Positions 4,884-5,404 of a stretch of 5,404 nucleotides of DNA are shown in pieces. Position numbers and translations under genes: made by a program. Below the pieces are notes generated by a model. The model worked only from the letters and a program-made list of their open reading frames with translations, was not told the origin of the DNA and made no database searches. The first letter of the stretch is position 1. Every line of letters begins with the position of its first letter. The stretch comes from Lachnospiraceae bacterium (GTDB taxonomy: Bacteria > Bacillota > Clostridia > Lachnospirales > Lachnospiraceae), in NCBI GenBank assembly GCA_017651385.1, contig JAGCCY010000251.1, forward strand, positions 1-5,404. The letters run 5' to 3'.

Positions 4884-5404
4884 ATGGAATATCAACACAG
4901 TTACATCGCGGAACTTGTCAGGAAAGTCACCAAGGGTGATTCAGAAGCATTCGCCGAATTATATACACTGACATCGGACAAGGTTTTTGCTTACACAAAC
5001 AGATATCTTCGCGATGAATATCTTGCGGAGGATGCGGTTCAGGAAATATACATCCTCGCATACAAGAACATAAGCAAGCTTAACGATCCGACTCTTTTTG
5101 TGGCCTGGCTCAACCAGATAAGTTTCAGAGTCTGCTACGATATCGACAAAAAGAGAAAAGGAGACTCAGCGGATATCAATTCAGAACTCTTAGATGAGAT
5201 CATAGGAACCGATTCTTTTTCCAACCCCGAAGAAAATGCTTTCCAAAAAGATGAATATGCACGCCTTAAGGACGCAATAGAAACTCTTCCCGCAACCGAG
5301 AAGCAGCTTGTGATCTTAAGATACGGCAATAACAATAAAATAGATGAGATCGTCACTCTCACGGGCCTTTCCAAAAGTACCGTAAAGCGACACCTTAACT
5401 CGGC
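4884..5404 (+). CDS. ECF-type sigma-70 family RNA polymerase sigma factor, 3' end cut off
   Basis: The frame is open from the ATG at 4884 to the window end (173 codons plus 2 bases). ECF sigma factors usually have 160-200 residues, so only a short tail is probably missing. The start follows AGGGG (4873-4877) with 6 bases between. Sigma region 2 covers about residues 7-92, with GDSEAFAELY (18-27), YLAEDAVQEIYILAYKN (46-62), which fits core-polymerase binding, and FVAWLNQISFRVCYD (72-86) leading into KKRKG for -10 recognition. A linker rich in acidic residues (about 94-120) follows. Region 4 spans about 123-173, with LPATEKQLVILRYG (135-148) and the helix-turn-helix TGLSKSTVKRHLNS (160-173) for -35 recognition. 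It redirects RNA polymerase to a specific regulon, which cannot be deduced. No anti-sigma gene is visible; one could follow beyond the edge. It diverges from the small membrane protein gene. Confidence 0.9.
   Translation, partial: MEYQHSYIAELVRKVTKGDSEAFAELYTLTSDKVFAYTNRYLRDEYLAEDAVQEIYILAYKNISKLNDPTLFVAWLNQISFRVCYDIDKKRKGDSADINSELLDEIIGTDSFSNPEENAFQKDEYARLKDAIETLPATEKQLVILRYGNNNKIDEIVTLTGLSKSTVKRHLNS

Noticed and set aside
5135..5374. Minus-strand open frame of 79 codons inside the sigma factor gene
   Set aside because: It is opposite the sigma linker and region 4, is serine/leucine-rich in the way shadow frames are, and has no supporting signals.

Overview
The window looks like a chromosomal segment from a low-to-moderate GC anaerobic Firmicute, most likely a Clostridia/Lachnospiraceae-type bacterium. 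This is an inference. It rests on the purine-rich Shine-Dalgarno sequences in front of every gene, sigma-A-type promoters with 17-base spacers, and the gene set: a two-flavoprotein plus DUF1667 cluster next to glycerol kinase, which is typical of anaerobic Firmicutes and Thermotogae.

The left four fifths (1-4312) is one minus-strand operon for glycerol / glycerol-3-phosphate catabolism. In transcription order it holds a GlpA/LhgO-like FAD oxidoreductase with a C-terminal BFD-type [2Fe-2S] domain (2806-4233), a second two-Rossmann FAD/NAD(P) oxidoreductase (1527-2792), a small cysteine-motif DUF1667 protein (1135-1512), and glycerol kinase glpK (1-1114, cut by the window edge before its C-terminus). 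Gaps are 13, 14 and 20 bases, and at one junction the stop codon lies inside the next ribosome binding site. The likely flow is glycerol to glycerol-3-phosphate by GlpK, then oxidation to dihydroxyacetone phosphate by the three-protein module. No GlpC-like membrane-anchoring subunit is present in the window, so the electron acceptor cannot be read from the sequence.

The operon has a good sigma-A promoter (TTGAAA-17-TATAAT, 4312-4284). Immediately downstream is a perfect 12-bp inverted repeat with a 4-base loop (4256-4283), followed on the minus strand by TTCTTTTT and then the first ribosome binding site. It covers the predicted transcription start, so it could be an operator, a terminator for the gene upstream, an attenuator, or a combination.

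Upstream on the same strand is a small predicted membrane protein of unknown function (4355-4717) with its own candidate promoter. Diverging from it on the plus strand is a sigma-70-family ECF-type RNA polymerase sigma factor (4884 to the window end, nearly complete), preceded by a candidate promoter and a leader with two possible hairpins.

No tRNA, rRNA, mobile element or CRISPR array was seen. No gene-free stretch exceeds 300 bases. The most interesting items are the poorly characterised DUF1667 three-component dehydrogenase module, the palindrome at its promoter, and the absence in this GlpK of the histidine that the PTS phosphorylates in many Firmicutes.
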